Source: Amycolatopsis nigrescens CSC17Ta-90 (GTDB lineage: Bacteria > Actinomycetota > Actinomycetes > Mycobacteriales > Pseudonocardiaceae). From it: a stretch of 64,000 nt of DNA. Every line of letters starts with the position of its first letter. Within the stretch, counting starts at the first letter, position 1. Both the position numbers and the translations under genes were made by a program. Shown here piece by piece: positions 1 to 10,907 of the stretch. The stretch covers positions 7,733,001 to 7,797,000 of the forward strand of contig NZ_ARVW01000001.1 in assembly GCF_000384315.1 (NCBI RefSeq). The letters run 5' to 3'. The notes under the pieces are model-generated. The model saw nothing but the letters and a program-made list of their open reading frames with translations, did no database searches and was not told the origin of the DNA.

Positions 1-2
1 GC

Positions 3-239
3 GCACCCGATCCCGCCAAGGTCGACGACTGGCTGACCAAGACGAAGGCGGCGGCGGGCTCCGCGCCGGCCGAGCTCAAGTCCAGCTGGACCGACCTGGT
101 CAGCTACACCGAGAAGGTGAAATCGGTCGGCGGCGATCCGGCGAAGCTGAGCCGCGAGGACATCCAGAAGAACGGCGCGGCGGGGACGGCGGTCGTCAAG
201 CACGCCGAGCAGAACTGCAAGCTCACGCCGGGCGGATGA
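3..239 (+). CDS. C-terminal end of an unrecognised protein (partial)
   Basis: The window opens inside an open frame that stops with TGA at 237-239, leaving 78 residues. The fragment is rich in Lys, Ala, Asp and Ser and has a single Cys close to the C-terminus. It looks soluble, and no membrane segment or known motif is visible. Codon third positions are strongly G/C, as in its neighbours, so it is very likely the end of a real gene whose start lies left of the window. It converges on the amidohydrolase operon with about 57 bp between the stops. I do not recognise its family. Confidence 0.6.
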   Translation, partial: APDPAKVDDWLTKTKAAAGSAPAELKSSWTDLVSYTEKVKSVGGDPAKLSREDIQKNGAAGTAVVKHAEQNCKLTPGG

Positions 240-296
240 CCGCGTGACGAGGGCTTAGCCGGTGAACGCGCTGTGCACGAACACCAGCCGCCCGAG

Positions 297-1886
297 TTAT
301 CCCCGTGACCACACCCGTTCGGCACCGACCCAGGTCTGCTCGACCGCGATCTCGGTGAGTTCCCGCCCCGGGACGTGGAGCGGATCGCGGTCGAGGACGA
401 TGAAGTCGGCGAGCATCGCTTCGGCGATGGTCCCTTTGCGGCTTTCCTCGCCGGAGGCGTAGGCCGCTCCCGTGGTGTAGAGCGCGACGGCCTCTTCCTG
501 GCTGATGCGCTGGTCCTCGCCGAGCACCGTGCCGTCCGCGGTCTCCCTGGTGACGCAGGAGCGGAGGGCGAGCCGCACGTCGTAGGGCCCGCAGGGAAAA
601 TCCGAGGACCCGGCGACCGGGATACCCGCGTCGAGCAGGGCCCGGTGAGCGAACATCCGCGCTGCCCTTCGCCGGCCGTAGTAGCCGGGCAGCTTTTCCC
701 CGTGAAAGGCCACGTAGCTGCCGAAGGGCACGGCGACCATGCCGAGTGCGGCGATGCGGGCCAGCAGCTCGGGATCGACGAGGCTGCAGTGCTCGATCCG
801 GTGCCGCGCGGGTGGACGCGGGTCGGCCCGCTGCGCGGCTTCCACGGCATCGAGCAGCAGCCGGATGGCGCGGTCTCCGTTGGCGTGCACGCAAACCGTG
901 CTGCCCGCATGGTGCACTGTGGACACGAAGTCGCCGAGCTCCTCGGTCGGCATCGCCTGTATGCCGTGTCCGCAGGAGTCCTCGTACGGCTCCTCGAGCA
1001 GACAGGTGCCACCAGCGACGGCACCGTCCACGAATGCCTTCACCCCGCCGATCCGCAGGCGGGTGTCACCCAGCCCGGTGCGCAAGCCCGCCGCTTGCAT
1101 CGCGTCCAGGCTGGAGTAGGCGAGCAGCATGTTCACCCGGAGGGTGAGTTCCCGCCTGGCGTGCGCCTCCTGCAGCAACCGCAGACCCCGTGGCCACACG
1201 AGGGCGTCGCCGACCGAGGTGATCCCGGCGGCGTGCATCATCCTTTGGTACCGCCGAAGTCCGCTCAGCCGTTCATCCAGACCTCGCTCCGGGATGGCCG
1301 GTTCCACCAGCTCGAACATCGCCCGCTCGTACACCGTGCCGGTGAGCCGCCCGGCCGGGTCTCGGCCGAGCTCGCCGCCCGCGGGCAGTTCGGTGGCCTC
1401 GTCCAGCCCGGCCGCGCGCAGGCCCGCGGTGTTGAGCACGCCCCAGTGCATGCCGATCTGGCGGAGGAACACCGGATGGTCCGGACAGACGTGGTCGAGT
1501 TCCGCACGGGTGACCACGGTGCCCGCGGTGCTCTTGGCGTGGTCGTAGCGGCAGCCGATGACCCATTGCCCCGCGGGGGTGGTCGCGGCGCGCTCGGTCA
1601 GCCTGGCGAACAGCTCCGCGCGGGAACCGACGAGCTCGGGCGAACAGTCCACCTCGAGCAGTTGTTCGGCCATGATGCTCGGGTGCTGGTGTGCGTCGTT
1701 GAACCCGGGAAGCAACACTGCCTTCCCGAAGTCGTGCACCTCGGCCTCGGGAAACCGGGCGCGCAACTGCGCGACTCCGCCGGTGGCCACGATCGTCTCG
1801 CCGAAGGTGGCGAAGGCGGGCGGTGCCGCCTCGGTCATCGTGTGCACGGTTTCCGCGGTGAAGATCCGCGCCTGGCCGGCTGTCAT
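297..1886 (-). CDS. Amidohydrolase family protein, YtcJ-like
   Basis: This 529-residue protein resembles the YtcJ/exoenzyme-regulatory branch of metal-dependent amidohydrolases. The metal-binding HxH lies at residues 66-68 in the context LLPGFNDAHQHP. Further family landmarks are HANGDRA, RIEHC and a late AGSSDFPCGPY segment that carries the C-terminal aspartate ligand. No signal peptide is seen, so it is probably cytoplasmic. The ATG at 1886 follows GGAGGA at 1896-1901, and an upstream in-frame start at 1988 lacks support because it lies inside the amidase gene. It is the last gene of a three-gene operon with the amidase (26-bp gap) and a membrane protein. Hydrolysis of amide or cyclic amide substrates is likely, but the substrate is unknown. 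Confidence 0.85.
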   Translation of the reverse strand: MTAGQARIFTAETVHTMTEAAPPAFATFGETIVATGGVAQLRARFPEAEVHDFGKAVLLPGFNDAHQHPSIMAEQLLEVDCSPELVGSRAELFARLTERAATTPAGQWVIGCRYDHAKSTAGTVVTRAELDHVCPDHPVFLRQIGMHWGVLNTAGLRAAGLDEATELPAGGELGRDPAGRLTGTVYERAMFELVEPAIPERGLDERLSGLRRYQRMMHAAGITSVGDALVWPRGLRLLQEAHARRELTLRVNMLLAYSSLDAMQAAGLRTGLGDTRLRIGGVKAFVDGAVAGGTCLLEEPYEDSCGHGIQAMPTEELGDFVSTVHHAGSTVCVHANGDRAIRLLLDAVEAAQRADPRPPARHRIEHCSLVDPELLARIAALGMVAVPFGSYVAFHGEKLPGYYGRRRAARMFAHRALLDAGIPVAGSSDFPCGPYDVRLALRSCVTRETADGTVLGEDQRISQEEAVALYTTGAAYASGEESRKGTIAEAMLADFIVLDRDPLHVPGRELTEIAVEQTWVGAERVWSRG

Positions 1887-1912
1887 TGCGATGGTTCCTC
1901 CGGTCTGTTCGA

Positions 1913-3262
1913 TCAGGCTTCGAACGCGCGGGCCGCGTCGAGCAGGGCGCGTTCGGCGAAATACGGGGCGACGAGCTGGATTCCGCACGGCCGGTCCCCG
2001 CGGGAACCACCCTCGGGCGGCACGCTAACGGCCGGGTGCCCGGTGTGGTTGAACAGCGAGGTCCCCCGGACCATGGCCGCCGTGGGATCCGTCTCGATCC
2101 CGTCGACGGTGACGGCCGTCTGGTCATGCTGCGGGGGTTCGACGGTCATGGTCGGCATGGCGAGCAGGTCCACCTCGGCGAGCAGGGCGTCCACCTGGCG
2201 GCGCAGCCGGCCCCGGGTCTGCTGTGCGTCGAGGTACCGCTCGGCGCTCACGAGTGCCCCGGCGTCGATCGCCTCCCGCATCGGCCGGCGGTACCTGTCT
2301 TCGTTGTCGCCGAAGCGGTGCCGGTGGTAGGCGGAGAGCTCGCTGGAGAGGATGCTCCAGTGCACCGCCCCGACCTCGTCGAGGTCCGGGAAGCGCAGCG
2401 GCCTGACCCGTGCCCCTTTCCGCTGTGCGCGTTCGATGACGGCGGTGAACCGGTCCCGCACCGTGGGCTGGTATCCGCTCAGGTCGGCGGGAATGCCGAT
2501 TCGGTAGTGCTGCGGGTCCGACGCCTGCGGCCCGCGTCCCTGTGGGCGCGCCGCCAACATGGCCTCGAGGAACAGCGCGGTGTCCTCGGCGGTGCGGGCC
2601 AGTGTCCCGACGTGGTCGAGGGAGTGGGCGAGCGGGATGACCCCGTCGGTGGGTAGCAATCCGTGGGTCGGTTTCAACCCGGTGATCGCGCAGCAGCAGG
2701 CGGGTACGCGCACACTGCCGCCGGTATCGGTGCCGATGGCGGCGAAGCACATCCCGGCACGCACGGCCGATGCGGAGCCCCCGCTCGACCCGCCAGGGCT
2801 GAGCCGCTGGTCGAGCGGGTTGCGGGCCGGGCCGACCGTGGTGAGAGCGAACTCGTCGAGCGCCGCCTTGCCGACGAGCACCGCGCCCGCGGCTCGAAGT
2901 GCGGCTACGACGGCGGCGTCTCGCGTCGCGGTGTTCCCGGCCAGCACTCGCGATCCCGCCTCCAGCGCCATCCCGTTGACCTCGACCAGGTCCTTGACCG
3001 CGACCGCGATGCCGTCGAGCGGACCGCGTACCTCGCCGTGCGCCAGTCGCTCGGTGGCCGCCCGGCCTGCCTCGAGAGCCTGTTCCGGGGCGACCTGGGT
3101 CAGTGCGCCGAGGCTGGGATTGTGCCGCTCGATCTGGTCGAGCACGGCACTGATCAGCTCGAGCGGGGAGAGCTCGCCGCGGTCGAAGAGCTCGCGCACG
3201 GTGCGGATGGGGGAGCGCAGAACCTCCGCGAAGTCCCCGGTGTCGCTGGGGTGGTCGGCCAT
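1913..3262 (-). CDS. Amidase signature family hydrolase
   Basis: This 449-residue enzyme carries the complete amidase signature catalytic set. Lys90 is in VAVKD, the cis-Ser is in PGGSSGG (Ser159/160), and the nucleophile Ser183 is in GTDTGGSVRVPA. Members hydrolyse a primary or substituted amide to acid and ammonia. Length is normal for the family. ATG at 3262 is preceded by GGAGGGACC at 3266-3274, which decides it over the start 33 bp upstream. It sits between the membrane protein (29 bp upstream) and the YtcJ-like amidohydrolase in one operon. Together these suggest uptake and stepwise hydrolysis of an amide-containing compound. GatA of the tRNA amidotransferase is unlikely because no gatB or gatC is nearby. 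Confidence 0.88.
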   Translation of the reverse strand: MADHPSDTGDFAEVLRSPIRTVRELFDRGELSPLELISAVLDQIERHNPSLGALTQVAPEQALEAGRAATERLAHGEVRGPLDGIAVAVKDLVEVNGMALEAGSRVLAGNTATRDAAVVAALRAAGAVLVGKAALDEFALTTVGPARNPLDQRLSPGGSSGGSASAVRAGMCFAAIGTDTGGSVRVPACCCAITGLKPTHGLLPTDGVIPLAHSLDHVGTLARTAEDTALFLEAMLAARPQGRGPQASDPQHYRIGIPADLSGYQPTVRDRFTAVIERAQRKGARVRPLRFPDLDEVGAVHWSILSSELSAYHRHRFGDNEDRYRRPMREAIDAGALVSAERYLDAQQTRGRLRRQVDALLAEVDLLAMPTMTVEPPQHDQTAVTVDGIETDPTAAMVRGTSLFNHTGHPAVSVPPEGGSRGDRPCGIQLVAPYFAERALLDAARAFEA

Positions 3263-3291
3263 ATCGGTCCCTCCGAACGAGCGAGTGGCGG

Positions 3292-4446
3292 TCAAAGCAT
3301 TCCGGTCAGCTCGGCCAGGCGCAGCAGCCCGGTCCCGGCGAGGGTCGTCACCGTCATCGAGAACACGCTGCCGATGAACGGGTGAAAGTCAGCGGGCAGC
3401 CTGGCGATGATCGCGGCGGCCAGCGGCGGTCCGACCGCGGCACCGAGCACGGCGGCGAAGACGATCACCGGCCAGCTCCCGTCGTGGGCCAGTACCGCGG
3501 CCGGGGCGAGCGAGACGACCGGCACGAAGGTGGGGTACCAACCATGGCCGTGCCACCGGTCGGCGTGCCACCACACGGCCAGGGAGGCGGTGAGCAGCTG
3601 GGCGGCGAGCACCTGCGGCACCAGGTTGGACGCGTAGCCGGGCAGTCCCGGATCCAGGGCCCAGGTCAGCAGCAGGCCGGCGAGCAAGCCGAGGCCGGCG
3701 AGTTCGTTGCCGTAGAACTGGGCCTCGGTGAAGTCGGCGAGTACCCGCCTCGGCAGCCATGAAAGGGAGGGAATCCGCCGGGGGACGGCCGGTGGGGGCT
3801 GGGCGACCCGCATCCACGGCAGCCACCGGCAGATGGTGAAGGCCAGGATCGCCCCGGACCACATGCCCGTGACGTTGCCTACCACGTTCGGCAGCCCGAG
3901 CGGACGGCACACCAGATCCACCGCGGCGATCGCAAGCGGGGTGGCGAGTACGGCACCGAGCCCGCCGGCGGTCAACGCGACCCGCCAGCCCGCACCGTAG
4001 ACGAGCACGATCGACGGTGACACGGATACGAAGGCGACGAAGGTCGGCTGCCATTGCTGGGTGCGCGTCCACCACCACAGCGCATGGGAGAGCAGGAGCC
4101 CGATCAGCGCGGCGGTGAGGACCCACCGGAAGAGGCCGGTCCCGTAGCAGATGTCGAACCCGCGCAGGCGGTGGCGCCGGCTGGCGAGCCGGTGCGCGAG
4201 CGCGGCCATGAGCAGCATCCCGGCCCCGGCAGGGAGCACGGCGTAGAACTGCGCCTCGGTGAGATCGCCGGACACCTTGCCGAGCCAGGCGTCCGGGGCC
4301 AGCGGACCCCAGTCCACGTCGCGCTCGCCGAGCACCTCCTGCAGCGCCACGAGCCCTTCCTTCACCGCGACCGCCAGCAGGCAGCAGCAGGCCAGCGCGG
4401 GCAGCAAGCGCACACGCAAGCTCTGTTGATCGCCCACATTGGCCAT
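3292..4446 (-). CDS. Polytopic membrane protein with internal duplication
   Basis: This 384-residue protein has about ten hydrophobic segments. It is built of two similar halves: each contains a TEAQFY motif, then a long helix, then a PTFV segment followed by two Gly/Ala-rich helices. I do not recognise the family. An internally duplicated integral membrane protein fits a permease or channel, but that is inference. ATG at 4446 is preferred because GAGGG lies 8 bases upstream, while the ATG at 4452 would leave only 2 bases. It is the first gene of the operon with the amidase and amidohydrolase, so transport of their substrate is the simplest guess. It is divergent from the LacI-type regulator. 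Confidence 0.7.
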   Translation of the reverse strand: MANVGDQQSLRVRLLPALACCCLLAVAVKEGLVALQEVLGERDVDWGPLAPDAWLGKVSGDLTEAQFYAVLPAGAGMLLMAALAHRLASRRHRLRGFDICYGTGLFRWVLTAALIGLLLSHALWWWTRTQQWQPTFVAFVSVSPSIVLVYGAGWRVALTAGGLGAVLATPLAIAAVDLVCRPLGLPNVVGNVTGMWSGAILAFTICRWLPWMRVAQPPPAVPRRIPSLSWLPRRVLADFTEAQFYGNELAGLGLLAGLLLTWALDPGLPGYASNLVPQVLAAQLLTASLAVWWHADRWHGHGWYPTFVPVVSLAPAAVLAHDGSWPVIVFAAVLGAAVGPPLAAAIIARLPADFHPFIGSVFSMTVTTLAGTGLLRLAELTGML

Positions 4447-4493
4447 GCACATCGCCCTCGCCCGCGCCGTGGCGCACACGGGATGAGACGTGT

Positions 4494-4522
4494 GCGCAAA
4501 GGTTTGGCTATAACGTTTGCGC
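4494..4522. promoter_or_regulatory. Candidate LacI-family operator in divergent promoter region
   Basis: GCGCAAA at 4494-4500 and TTTGCGC at 4516-4522 form a 7-bp perfect inverted repeat with a 15-bp spacer. The right arm overlaps TAACGTTT, whose central AACGTT resembles a LacI-family half-site pair. The element lies in the only A/T-richer stretch of the 138-bp gap between the divergent operon and the LacI-type gene. That position suits control of both directions by the neighbouring repressor. No -10/-35 pair can be assigned with confidence. Confidence 0.5.
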
Positions 4523-4584
4523 TATTTAACGAGGCAGTGTGTCCACCGTCAACCCCTGAGCCGCGGCTGTGCGAATATGACCTG

Positions 4585-5637
4585 GTGAATGGGGTCATAA
4601 GGGAGCCGGGCGGTGCCAGGCCGCGGCGTGCGACGCTGGCGAGGGTCGCCGAGCTCAGCGGTTTCCACGTCTCGACGGTGTCCCGCGTGCTCAACGGTTC
4701 GACCGTGCCCGGCGTGCGGTCTGCCTCCGTCGCGGCTGCCGAGCGAATTCGCCAGGTCGCCAGGGAGGTCGGCTATCTGCCCAATGCCGCGGCGAGCGGC
4801 CTGCGCAGGCAGCGAACGCGCCTGCTCGGCGTGGTCATGGCCCGGCTGGCCGACACCGTGCTCGCCACCATCTACGAGGGGATCGAGCAGGCGGCACGGG
4901 ACAGCGGTTTCCACTCCCTGGTGATGAACTCCTGGGACGACGAAGACACCAGGCGCGACTGCGTCGAAGCGCTGCTCTCGCACAATGTGGACGCCATGAT
5001 TCTCGGTGATTCCCCCGTCGACGGCGGTTCGCTCGAGCTGCTCGTCGCCCGGGATGTGCCGTTCGTACTGGTCAACCGGGCCGTACCCGGTTATCCCTCG
5101 GTCACCTGCGACGACCGTCTCGGCGGCAGGCTCGCGGCCGAGCACCTGCTCGACCTCGGCCACCGGCAGGTCGCCGTGCTCGCCGGGCTGCCGTACGCGA
5201 GCAACGCGATCGAGCGCACCGAAGGTTTTCTCGAGGTGTTCCGCGAAGCGGGACATCCGGTACCCGCCGAGCGGGTCGTGCCGAGCACCTTCGACATCGC
5301 GGGCGGCCGTCTCGGCGCGGAACGGTTGCTGCGCGCCGAGAGCGTGCCGACCGCAATCTTCACCGTCAGCGATCCCGCGGCCCTCGGTGTCCTTGGTTGC
5401 CTACGCGACCACGGGATCGCGGCGGGCAGCGGCCTCTCCGTCGTCGGGTTCAACGATGTGCCCATGGCAGCCGAACTGCCCTGCCCACTGACCACCGTGC
5501 GCTCGCCCATGCGGCAGATCGGTGAGCAGAGCGTGCGCCAGCTGCTCGCGCTGATGCGCGGGGAACAGGTGCACGACGTGCGGTTCCCCCCGACACTGGT
5601 GGCGCGGGCGACCACCGGTCCGGTCGCCGCGCCGTAG
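4585..5637 (+). CDS. LacI family transcriptional regulator
   Basis: The N-terminus has the LacI helix-turn-helix with its hinge (ATLARVAELSGFHVSTVSRV, from about residue 17). A periplasmic-binding-like ligand domain follows, with the usual DRLGGRLAAEHL, PTAIFTVSD and VVGFNDVP landmarks. The length of 350 residues is typical. The frame is open further upstream, but family alignment places the start at GTG 4585 and no strong ribosome site is visible. It is divergent from the amidohydrolase operon with an inverted repeat in the gap, so it probably represses that operon and itself. The effector is unknown; a substrate or product of the amidase pathway is plausible. Confidence 0.9.
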   Translation: MNGVIREPGGARPRRATLARVAELSGFHVSTVSRVLNGSTVPGVRSASVAAAERIRQVAREVGYLPNAAASGLRRQRTRLLGVVMARLADTVLATIYEGIEQAARDSGFHSLVMNSWDDEDTRRDCVEALLSHNVDAMILGDSPVDGGSLELLVARDVPFVLVNRAVPGYPSVTCDDRLGGRLAAEHLLDLGHRQVAVLAGLPYASNAIERTEGFLEVFREAGHPVPAERVVPSTFDIAGGRLGAERLLRAESVPTAIFTVSDPAALGVLGCLRDHGIAAGSGLSVVGFNDVPMAAELPCPLTTVRSPMRQIGEQSVRQLLALMRGEQVHDVRFPPTLVARATTGPVAAP

Positions 5638-5684
5638 CCTTCCGACGGGGTGGCCGCGGCGCGACGAAACCGGGGAGCCTGGGG

Positions 5685-6611
5685 TCAGCTGCCGGTGTGC
5701 TGGCGGATCCGGTCGCGGTTGACCGCGCTGGCGGCACCGGACAGCGTCCACGCGGCATACGCGACCGCGTTCGTGCTGACCCCCATCACGTTCGAGCCGA
5801 CGTTGTTGATGTTGTCGCACGCCGAGTGGTAGCAGGGGTCGCTGCCGCTGGCGATCCCGCTCACCGGTATCCCGATCCTGGCGAAGCTGGCGTGGTCGGA
5901 GCGGCCGGCGATGTTCACCGGCCTGGTCGGGATTGCCTTGCCGCGGAAGTAGGTCTCGAACATCTGGCGCAGGCTTGCGTTGTCGTTGTACACGCCCCAG
6001 GTGGTCGTGTTCTTGGCGCCGACCATGTCGAAGTTCAGGTAGCTCTTGATCTTGGTTCGCTCCGCGGACGGCAGGTTGGTGGTGTAGTAGCGGGACCCGA
6101 TGAGGCCGAGCTCCTCGGCGCCCCACCAGCCGAAGCGAAGCCGCTTCTGTGGCTCCAGGTTGGCCCTGGACACCGCGAGCGCGGTCTCCAGCGCGGCGGC
6201 CGAGCCGGACGCGTTGTCGTTGATCCCGGCGCCGGCGGTCACCCCGTCCAGGTGCGCGCCGAGGAAGATGATCTCGTTGGCGTTGCCGCGCGGCCAGTCC
6301 GCGATCACGTTCCAGCCGGTGGCGCCGTTGTGGCTGAACGCCTGCAGCGTGGTCTGGAACCCGGCGGCGTCCAGCTTCGCCTTCACGTAGTCCGCGGACG
6401 CGCGGTAGCCCGGTCTGCCGTGCGCGCGGTTGCCGCCGCTGCGGCCGGCGATGTTCTGGAACTCCTGCACATGGGCCATCACGTTGGCGGCCGGGATGTC
6501 CGGCGGCACGGCCTCGGCGGGCACGGCCTTGGCCGGCCCGGAGACCGAGACCACGACGGTGGCCGCGAGCGCGGCGGTGGCGAGCGGGGCGAAGAACTTG
6601 CGGAGTTTCAT
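5685..6611 (-). CDS. Secreted M28 family zinc aminopeptidase
   Basis: This 308-residue protein resembles the Streptomyces griseus aminopeptidase group of peptidase family M28. Residues 1-29 form a signal peptide ending in AKA. All expected zinc ligands are visible: His120 (GAHLD), Asp132 (GINDNASGS), Glu167 (GAEELGLIGS, with catalytic Glu166), Asp195 (NFDMVG) and His262 (YHSACDN). It should act outside the cell, removing N-terminal residues from peptides. ATG at 6611 follows GGAGAAACCC. The S1 protease lies just upstream on the same strand with a 12-bp gap, so the two are probably co-transcribed. A paralogue on the opposite strand at 7630 is interrupted. Confidence 0.93.
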   Translation of the reverse strand: MKLRKFFAPLATAALAATVVVSVSGPAKAVPAEAVPPDIPAANVMAHVQEFQNIAGRSGGNRAHGRPGYRASADYVKAKLDAAGFQTTLQAFSHNGATGWNVIADWPRGNANEIIFLGAHLDGVTAGAGINDNASGSAAALETALAVSRANLEPQKRLRFGWWGAEELGLIGSRYYTTNLPSAERTKIKSYLNFDMVGAKNTTTWGVYNDNASLRQMFETYFRGKAIPTRPVNIAGRSDHASFARIGIPVSGIASGSDPCYHSACDNINNVGSNVMGVSTNAVAYAAWTLSGAASAVNRDRIRQHTGS

Positions 6612-6623
6612 GGGTTTCTCCAG

Positions 6624-8580
<1,957 letters not shown>

Positions 8581-8650
8581 CAGTCCACTAGGGACGAAAG
8601 GCGGGAAAACTGTTAAACCGCAACGGTTCCGCACGGTCTGGCCCAGCTTC

Positions 8651-8674
8651 CGTCGCACCCAATACGATGCGACG
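8651..8674. promoter_or_regulatory. Inverted repeat before the XRE regulator gene
   Basis: CGTCGCA at 8651-8657 and TGCGACG at 8668-8674 form a 7-bp perfect inverted repeat with a 10-bp spacer. It lies directly before the GGAGG and ATG (8687) of the XRE-type gene. It could be an autoregulatory operator or an mRNA hairpin near the ribosome site; the sequence alone does not decide. Confidence 0.35.
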
Positions 8675-8686
8675 ACGGAGGCATAC

Positions 8687-10102
8687 ATGGCGATGTCCGA
8701 GCGTGCTGAACCGTCCTGCACCCTGCGCACCCACGTCGGCTCCCGCCTGCGCCACCGGCGGCGGGCCGCCGGGCTGAGCCAGCGCCAGCTCGGCAGGCGG
8801 CTCGGCTACCACCACTCGTTCATCAGCAAGATCGAGTCCGGCGCGCGCTGGCCGCCGCCACGGCTGCTCAGCCACGCCGATCAGGTGCTCGGCGCCGAAG
8901 GAGAGCTGAGCGCGCTGTGGCGGGTGGTGGTCTCCGCCCGCAGCGGGACGCCGGACGACGCGCAGATCGAGGCACCGGTGCCGGGCGGGTCCGGGCCGGA
9001 TCCGTCGCCGGGCCCGCTCGGCTTCCCCGAGCTGGCCGGGCTGCGCGGGCTTCGGCTGCCGCTGTTCGGGGTGACCTGTCCCGCGCACGGCGCCGATGGC
9101 TGCCGGGCGGTGCTGGAGGAGGACGCCCTGCTCCCGCACCTGCGAACCGGTGCGCCGTCCGGTCACCACCGCGCAGGCGCCGAGGTCGTGCACGGTTTCG
9201 CCGTGCTGCTGGCCGCGTTCACCAAGGCTCACCTGGAGACCAGGGCGGCTGGCACCATCGCCTCCACCGAACGGTGCCTGCGCGCGCTGACCCGGCTGGC
9301 CGCGCACACCGGCGGGAAGACGGCGGCCGGCTTGCGGTACCTGGCCCCCCAGTACGCGCATCTGGCGGGCTGGCTGCGGGTCGAGCTCGGCCAGCGCGGG
9401 CTCGGCATGCTGTGGTTCGACCGCGGGGTCGGCTGGGGCCGCGCGGCCGGCAACGTGCCGGCGGTGTGCGAATGCCTCGGCCGGATGAGCCTGGTGGCCA
9501 GGCTGGAGCGGGATGCCCCGTGCGCGGCCGGGTATGCCGAGGCCTTGCGCGTGGCCGGGGCCGGCAGGCGGTGGGCCGAGGTGCTCGCGGAGATCCACCT
9601 GCTGCGTGCCCGCGCGGTGGCCGGTGACCTCGCCGGGCTGACCGCGCACGTCTGGGCGGTGCGGAACCTGCTGGACCGTGCCGATGGCGACCCGCTGGAC
9701 GCGCCATGGCTCTGCGGGCGCAAGGGGCACGCATACGTCGAGTCGAGCGTGTCCGCCGGGTTCCGGGACATCGCGGCGCTCGGCAGCGACGTGCGTGCCG
9801 CCGGGTCGGCGCTGACCGCGGCCAAGCTGGCGCTGGCGAACGTGTCGACGCGGATGCGGCCGAGCGAGGTGCTGCTCACCCTGCGGCTGGCCGACGCCTA
9901 CGCGTGCTCCGGCATCCTGGACTCCGCGGTGCAGATCGCCGCCGCGGTGGCGGGGGAGGCGGTGGCACTGGACACGACGCTGATCAACACCGAGCTGCGC
10001 GGGCTGCGCGGCAGGCTGTGGCGAACCTGGGGCGGGCTGGCGGAAGTGCGTGCGTTCGACGACCTGCTCCGAGCCGAGCGCACGCGTGTTGACACGACTT
10101 GA
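8687..10102 (+). CDS. XRE family regulator with long C-terminal domain
   Basis: This 471-residue protein has an N-terminal XRE/Cro helix-turn-helix (residues about 10-70, LSQRQLGRRLGYHHSFISKI). It is followed by some 400 Ala/Leu/Arg-rich residues of TPR-like helical character. Such proteins are common and often numerous in Streptomyces and Amycolatopsis, where most have no known role. ATG 8687 follows GGAGG; the frame is open upstream but has no other supported start. It is followed on the same strand by the LuxR-like gene 91 bp away. An inverted repeat just before the start may mediate autoregulation. Confidence 0.8.
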   Translation: MAMSERAEPSCTLRTHVGSRLRHRRRAAGLSQRQLGRRLGYHHSFISKIESGARWPPPRLLSHADQVLGAEGELSALWRVVVSARSGTPDDAQIEAPVPGGSGPDPSPGPLGFPELAGLRGLRLPLFGVTCPAHGADGCRAVLEEDALLPHLRTGAPSGHHRAGAEVVHGFAVLLAAFTKAHLETRAAGTIASTERCLRALTRLAAHTGGKTAAGLRYLAPQYAHLAGWLRVELGQRGLGMLWFDRGVGWGRAAGNVPAVCECLGRMSLVARLERDAPCAAGYAEALRVAGAGRRWAEVLAEIHLLRARAVAGDLAGLTAHVWAVRNLLDRADGDPLDAPWLCGRKGHAYVESSVSAGFRDIAALGSDVRAAGSALTAAKLALANVSTRMRPSEVLLTLRLADAYACSGILDSAVQIAAAVAGEAVALDTTLINTELRGLRGRLWRTWGGLAEVRAFDDLLRAERTRVDTT

Positions 10103-10193
10103 CAGTTGAAGGTTCGTACGAAGAGATGCAATAAAACGTGACTTATCGTGCAGGCAAACACACGGTCTGCACCTTCACGTCACGAGGCCCGCG

Positions 10194-10853
10194 ATGGATG
10201 AGAACGGCTCGGCCCTATTGGTCCAGGTGGTCCGGCGCCCGACGGAATGCTGGGTGCGGATGCTGCGCGGGGCCAGCAGGGAGATCTGGCTGCTCGGCTC
10301 CGGCGGGCGGCTCGGCGTCACCACCCGTGGCACCAGCCTGCCGTGCCGGGTCATCGTGCACCGGAGCTGTCTCGGCTGTCCGGACCGGCTGGCCGAGCTG
10401 CGGCGTCGGGCAAGACGCGGCGAGACGATCAGGGTGGTCGCCGACCTGCCGACCGAAATGGTCATCGTGGACCGCGCCATGGCGCTGCTCCCGCTGGCCG
10501 CGTGCCCGTCGTCCGAGGTGCTGCTGGTGCGCGGGCCCGTCCTGGTGGCCACCCTGGTCGCGGCGTACGAGACGTGGTGGCAGGGCGCGGTGCCGCTCGC
10601 CGCGCTGGAGTCAACGGGACGGGGCCAAGGCGACCCGCGGCTGATGATCCTGCTCGCCGCCGGCCTCACCGACAAGTTGATCGCCCGCCAGCTCGGCGTC
10701 GGCCTGCGCACCGTGCAGCGGCAGGTCCGGGCGCTGCTCGAAGCACTCAGTTCGCAGACTCGCTTCCAGGCCGGGCTGCGGGTCGGCAGGCTCCGGCTGC
10801 TAGATCCCGACCCCGGCACCAAGGAAACCGCGGGCGACTCCGCGCTGCGGTGA
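10194..10853 (+). CDS. LuxR-type HTH protein
   Basis: The C-terminal part of this 219-residue protein has a LuxR/GerE-like helix-turn-helix: LLAAGLTDKLIARQLGVGLR followed by TVQRQVRALLEAL (about residues 163-190). The N-terminal 150 residues resemble the TrmB-like sensor half seen in many actinobacterial orphan LuxR-type regulators, without a recognisable REC or PAS domain. ATG 10194 is the family-consistent start, with no strong ribosome site. It follows the XRE gene and converges on the NB-ARC/TPR gene with 54 bp between stops. Its target is unknown. Confidence 0.75.
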   Translation: MDENGSALLVQVVRRPTECWVRMLRGASREIWLLGSGGRLGVTTRGTSLPCRVIVHRSCLGCPDRLAELRRRARRGETIRVVADLPTEMVIVDRAMALLPLAACPSSEVLLVRGPVLVATLVAAYETWWQGAVPLAALESTGRGQGDPRLMILLAAGLTDKLIARQLGVGLRTVQRQVRALLEALSSQTRFQAGLRVGRLRLLDPDPGTKETAGDSALR

Positions 10854-10907
10854 ACCCGCTGGCCGCACCCGGCGCCATAAGCCGGAGGTGACATTTTTGG
10901 CGGCGGA

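Noticed and set aside
375..2330. Very long open frames antisense to the amidohydrolase and amidase genes
   Set aside because: They are a by-product of high GC at third codon positions on the opposite strand and have no motifs or ribosome sites.
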